Origin: Fibrobacter sp.
GTDB lineage: Bacteria; Fibrobacterota; Fibrobacteria; Fibrobacterales; Fibrobacteraceae
DNA length: 9,297 nt
NCBI GenBank assembly: GCA_021443065.1
Contig: JABUUR010000039.1
Coordinates: forward strand, 1 to 9,297
Direction of reading: 5' to 3'
A program made the translations under genes and the position numbers. Shown piece by piece: positions 8,201 through 9,297 of this stretch; position 1 is the stretch's first letter; every line of letters starts with the position of its first letter. Under the pieces are notes generated by a model, which saw nothing but the letters and a program-made list of their open reading frames with translations, was not told the DNA's origin and made no database searches.

Positions 8201-8344
8201 GGGTCTGCTTCTGTCCGTGTCCATCATACCCCTGCAATCCGCACGGACTGGACCTTGGGTTACCTGCTTAATTACCGCCCCGATAACCGCCAGGATGATT
8301 ATCGGGACATTTACATTAACGCTTCTTTCAATTACGATTTCTAA
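5255..8344 (+). CDS. Parallel beta-helix plus predicted outer-membrane beta-barrel protein
   Basis: This 1029-residue protein has a signal peptide (1-21, cleavage at AFA-V). A right-handed parallel beta-helix covers about 45-237. It opens with the common cap pattern [27 protein letters not shown] and WNGVSI, then repeats rungs of about 22-23 residues (from about 128, 151, 173, 196 and 218). A charged helical linker (about 240-270) leads into roughly 750 residues of alternating polar and hydrophobic aromatic-rich strands. The protein ends [10 protein letters not shown]: a terminal phenylalanine with alternating hydrophobics is the typical signal for outer-membrane barrel assembly by BAM. A lysine/glutamate-rich helical insertion (about 563-620) interrupts the barrel and could be a large loop or plug. 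C93 is the only cysteine I see. GAGG at 5244-5247, inside the previous gene, lies seven bases before the ATG. The barrel is much larger than a classical autotransporter translocator, and the helix much shorter than a usual passenger. I recognise no named family. A channel, anchor or secretion pore partnered with the FecR protein is inference. Confidence 0.75.
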   Translation: MRLKIRALTAFFMALSVSAFAVDNGPELGGAVSGFLKKNNSPFYVTETIVVPEGKALVVEAGVEIRFGQGTGLDVRGGSMVVMGESGAPVKFCAASESWNGVSITGVKRSEVQGLILSDAEYGFMVESGALEIRDAVLENVGQAAFFVRNGSAEIRWSKIQGSKNIGVWATQSAVVEIEGSTLEGNRIAVVAAEGAEVSFQSSKLMNNEIALVDLGGNHLKQRNTFIQGNRKGIVAKEVPGDDMKRALDKNKSDFDQSLENVVERLGDEPRNPYADGIKLVTVVKGTSVDSTWKISGNAGVGLGYHQVLMHRNHTSMPYISDGDTVLEGEKFKNYFQIPGLFANWNANLVMESPDGRTFEFAADVSNNVWDKFAVHNLQAVYTDRYQRAALGNVNPSAGELYLSGLNLFGASYDLNIFITSPKTPMFQISAFGGEYRASKNVGDKNYDIYMDYIEDGEAESQEIVAGGKIRWNMHTRFNGSLGFVGSKDLLDDPLLRDGVDDYANTASPVLTSRNFFADGNWLFFPGDIKLNGQVAVGAADTSNVERMRSINTVFADEGLNSSNFALLNKLMKNEKEVDRLTPEQLESIFGENNLLTASEKREKLKEVLERANKVAKNYKGSDDKPAPKDFLNYEHWAVSGSYEWSSDKTFIEGFFRYVGREYYSAGSQDLLQNTRMVGGNLKQKITDFWKLGFGYTMNVENSADTNGNYNIFGMGEFSRWGLFSGADSDSLKKHEQDQERTLYVHDAYLRNDFKINDRVELSVKYSVDYRTRSTPQRLYANYSLESGVLNDPWFQKREGKSFIVVADSLELDSARWAKYYDLRSEEYLATQFDERLLKHTGELGISVKVPNNVIRIGGVWVYRSDLSKFVQDDLIKGLDLKDETYGILGYYFNGGNFFEQRYPLSVQTKVNGLRNTFSFTPRHKIYNRNEMREYEWSLVDNFTMPIKEGFLELSLNGMARQNILKYKSEEKSVREMEIDFDGSASVRVHHTPAIRTDWTLGYLLNYRPDNRQDDYRDIYINASFNYDF

Positions 8345-9165
8345 TGCATATCGGTTGCCACCTTTCTTCGTCTGACGGCTTTTTGGCCATGGGTAAAACC
8401 GCCCTTTCCATCGGTGCGGATACATTTCAGTTCTTTACAAGAAATCCTCGTGGAGGTTCTGTAAAGCCTTTTAACAAGGCGGATGCCGAAAACCTGGTGA
8501 CGCTGCTACAGGCGAACAATTTCGCCCCGATCTTGGCGCACGCACCCTACACCTTGAACGCCTGCGCCGCAGACGAAGGGCTGCGCCAGTACGCCTTGGA
8601 CGTTATGAAAGACGACATGTTCCGTATGGATCATTTTCCGGGTGCCATGTACAACTTTCATCCTGGCAGCCACGTCAAGCAGGGGGTCGACGTGGGCATA
8701 GAATACATTTCTTCTATGCTGAACAATTTGTTGACCGCGGGGCAGAAAACGGTGGTGCTGTTGGAAACCATGGCGGGAAAGGGGTCCGAGGTGGGGCGGA
8801 CTTTCGAGGAACTTCGTGCAATCCTTGACCGGGTGGAACTTTCCGAAAAGATGGGGGTCTGTCTGGATACGTGCCACGTTTTTGACGGGGGCTACGATAT
8901 TGTAAACCATCTGGACGATGTGTTGGATGAGTTTGACAAAGTCGTTGGACTAAAAAAACTTAAAGCAATTCATTTGAACGACAGCAAGAACCCCATGGGG
9001 AGCCATAAGGACCGTCACGAGGTAATCGGCGGCGGATTCATCGGCTTGGATGCCCTGGTGAGGGTGATTAAGCACCCGGCCCTTAAGGACTTGCCTTTCT
9101 ATTTGGAAACCCCCAACGAACTGCCCGGCTACGAGGCCGAAATCAAACTTTTGCGCAGCAAGTGA
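8344..9165 (+). CDS. nfo: Endonuclease IV (AP endonuclease, deoxyribonuclease IV)
   Basis: This is a 273-residue TIM-barrel AP endonuclease that cuts the DNA backbone 5' of abasic sites in base excision repair, in the cytoplasm. All nine ligands of the trinuclear zinc centre known from E. coli Nfo have counterparts: H66 (HAPYTLN), H106 (NFHPGSH), E141 (ETMAG), D175 and H178 ([10 protein letters not shown]), H210 (HLNDSK), D223 and H225 (DRHEVIGGG), and E255 (LETPN). The three family signature regions are intact, and the length is close to the 285 residues of the E. coli enzyme. The start ATG overlaps the previous stop by one base (TAATG). It is chosen because MHIGCHLS aligns with the conserved family start. 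No Shine-Dalgarno is visible in the preceding 25 bases, so translation probably depends on reinitiation after the barrel gene. No later start is better supported. An active enzyme is expected. Confidence 0.96.
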   Translation: MHIGCHLSSSDGFLAMGKTALSIGADTFQFFTRNPRGGSVKPFNKADAENLVTLLQANNFAPILAHAPYTLNACAADEGLRQYALDVMKDDMFRMDHFPGAMYNFHPGSHVKQGVDVGIEYISSMLNNLLTAGQKTVVLLETMAGKGSEVGRTFEELRAILDRVELSEKMGVCLDTCHVFDGGYDIVNHLDDVLDEFDKVVGLKKLKAIHLNDSKNPMGSHKDRHEVIGGGFIGLDALVRVIKHPALKDLPFYLETPNELPGYEAEIKLLRSK

Positions 9166-9176
9166 TGTGGGGGGGG

Positions 9177-9297
9177 GCTATGAGCGTTGAGGGTGCTCGT
9201 TGCTCTTGCCTTGATATATGAGGTCGGGGGCTTCGCCCCCTAGAGGTATGAGGTTGTCAGCGCACAGCATAGAGCTCATAGCTCACACCTCAAAGCG
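9177..9297. repeat. Degenerate seven-base repeat element with inverted arms, truncated by window edge
   Basis: The right part reads cleanly in sevens from 9241: TAGAGGT, ATGAGGT, TGTCAGC, GCACAGC, ATAGAGC, TCATAGC, TCACACC, TCAAAGC. The left part also shows period seven: GCTATGA, GCGTTGA, GGGTGCT, CGTTGCT, CTTGCCT. On the minus strand the right arm reads GCTTTGA, GGTGTGA, GCTATGA, matching the left arm's family. GCTATGAGC (9177-9185) is the exact reverse complement of GCTCATAGC (9274-9282). TATGAGGT at 9217-9224 and 9247-9254 flanks the central hairpin. I see no gene in this stretch. It may be a dispersed intergenic repeat. Confidence 0.6.
9226..9240 (+). other. GC-rich hairpin downstream of nfo
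   Basis: GGGGGC (9226-9231) pairs perfectly with GCCCCC (9235-9240) around the loop TTC. No T-run follows on either strand, so it does not look like a standard intrinsic terminator, although it could stabilise or help end the operon transcript. It sits at the centre of the inverted seven-base repeat arms. Confidence 0.65.

Noticed and set aside
5255..8344. Classical autotransporter or TonB-dependent receptor
   Set aside because: The barrel-like part is far too large for a classical autotransporter and no plug domain motif is visible at the N-terminus, where a parallel beta-helix is found instead.
9226..9240. Intrinsic terminator of the nfo operon
   Set aside because: The hairpin is strong but no T-run follows on either strand, so I list it only as a hairpin.
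9177..9297. CRISPR array
   Set aside because: The repeats are degenerate seven-base units with no spacers, and no cas gene is present.

Overview
The window looks like chromosomal DNA of a Fibrobacter-type bacterium. This is an inference from protein style, because no rRNA or marker gene is present. The features behind it are a very large surface protein with bacterial cadherin repeats and a C-terminal module I associate with Fibrobacter surface proteins, a FecR-domain protein paired with a very large outer-membrane barrel, and a moderately GC-rich sequence with strong codon bias. All genes lie on the plus strand and the window is densely coding.

Layout: (1) 1-3093, the 3' part of a giant secreted or surface protein with four cadherin-type repeats (the first cut by the window edge), Ig-like modules, a VSY-repeat region and a FlgD-Ig-like C-terminal module, followed by an intrinsic terminator at about 3109-3142. 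(2) 3175-3501, yciH, a SUI1/eIF1-family translation factor. (3) A 131-bp gap with a hairpin that lacks a U-tract and an exact 10-bp tandem duplication just before the next ribosome binding site. (4) 3633-9165, an apparent three-gene operon: an exported FecR-domain/Ig-like protein, then (ATGA overlap) a 1029-residue protein with an N-terminal parallel beta-helix and a predicted huge C-terminal outer-membrane barrel, then (TAATG overlap, no visible Shine-Dalgarno) nfo, endonuclease IV with all nine metal ligands present. (5) 9166-9297, non-coding DNA with a G9 tract, a GC hairpin and degenerate seven-base repeats arranged in inverted orientation around that hairpin; it runs off the right edge.

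How the genes may work together: the FecR/Ig protein and the beta-helix/barrel protein are translationally coupled, and both carry signal peptides. They are best read as a periplasmic or surface partner plus an outer-membrane channel or anchor. No FecI-type sigma factor lies in the window, so the FecR domain need not be part of a sigma/anti-sigma switch. The cadherin protein upstream is separated by a terminator and by yciH, so a functional link to the pair is only a possibility. Coupling of a DNA-repair nuclease to an envelope operon is the least expected arrangement. The pair at 3633-8344 is the best candidate for an undescribed system; its function cannot be read from sequence alone.
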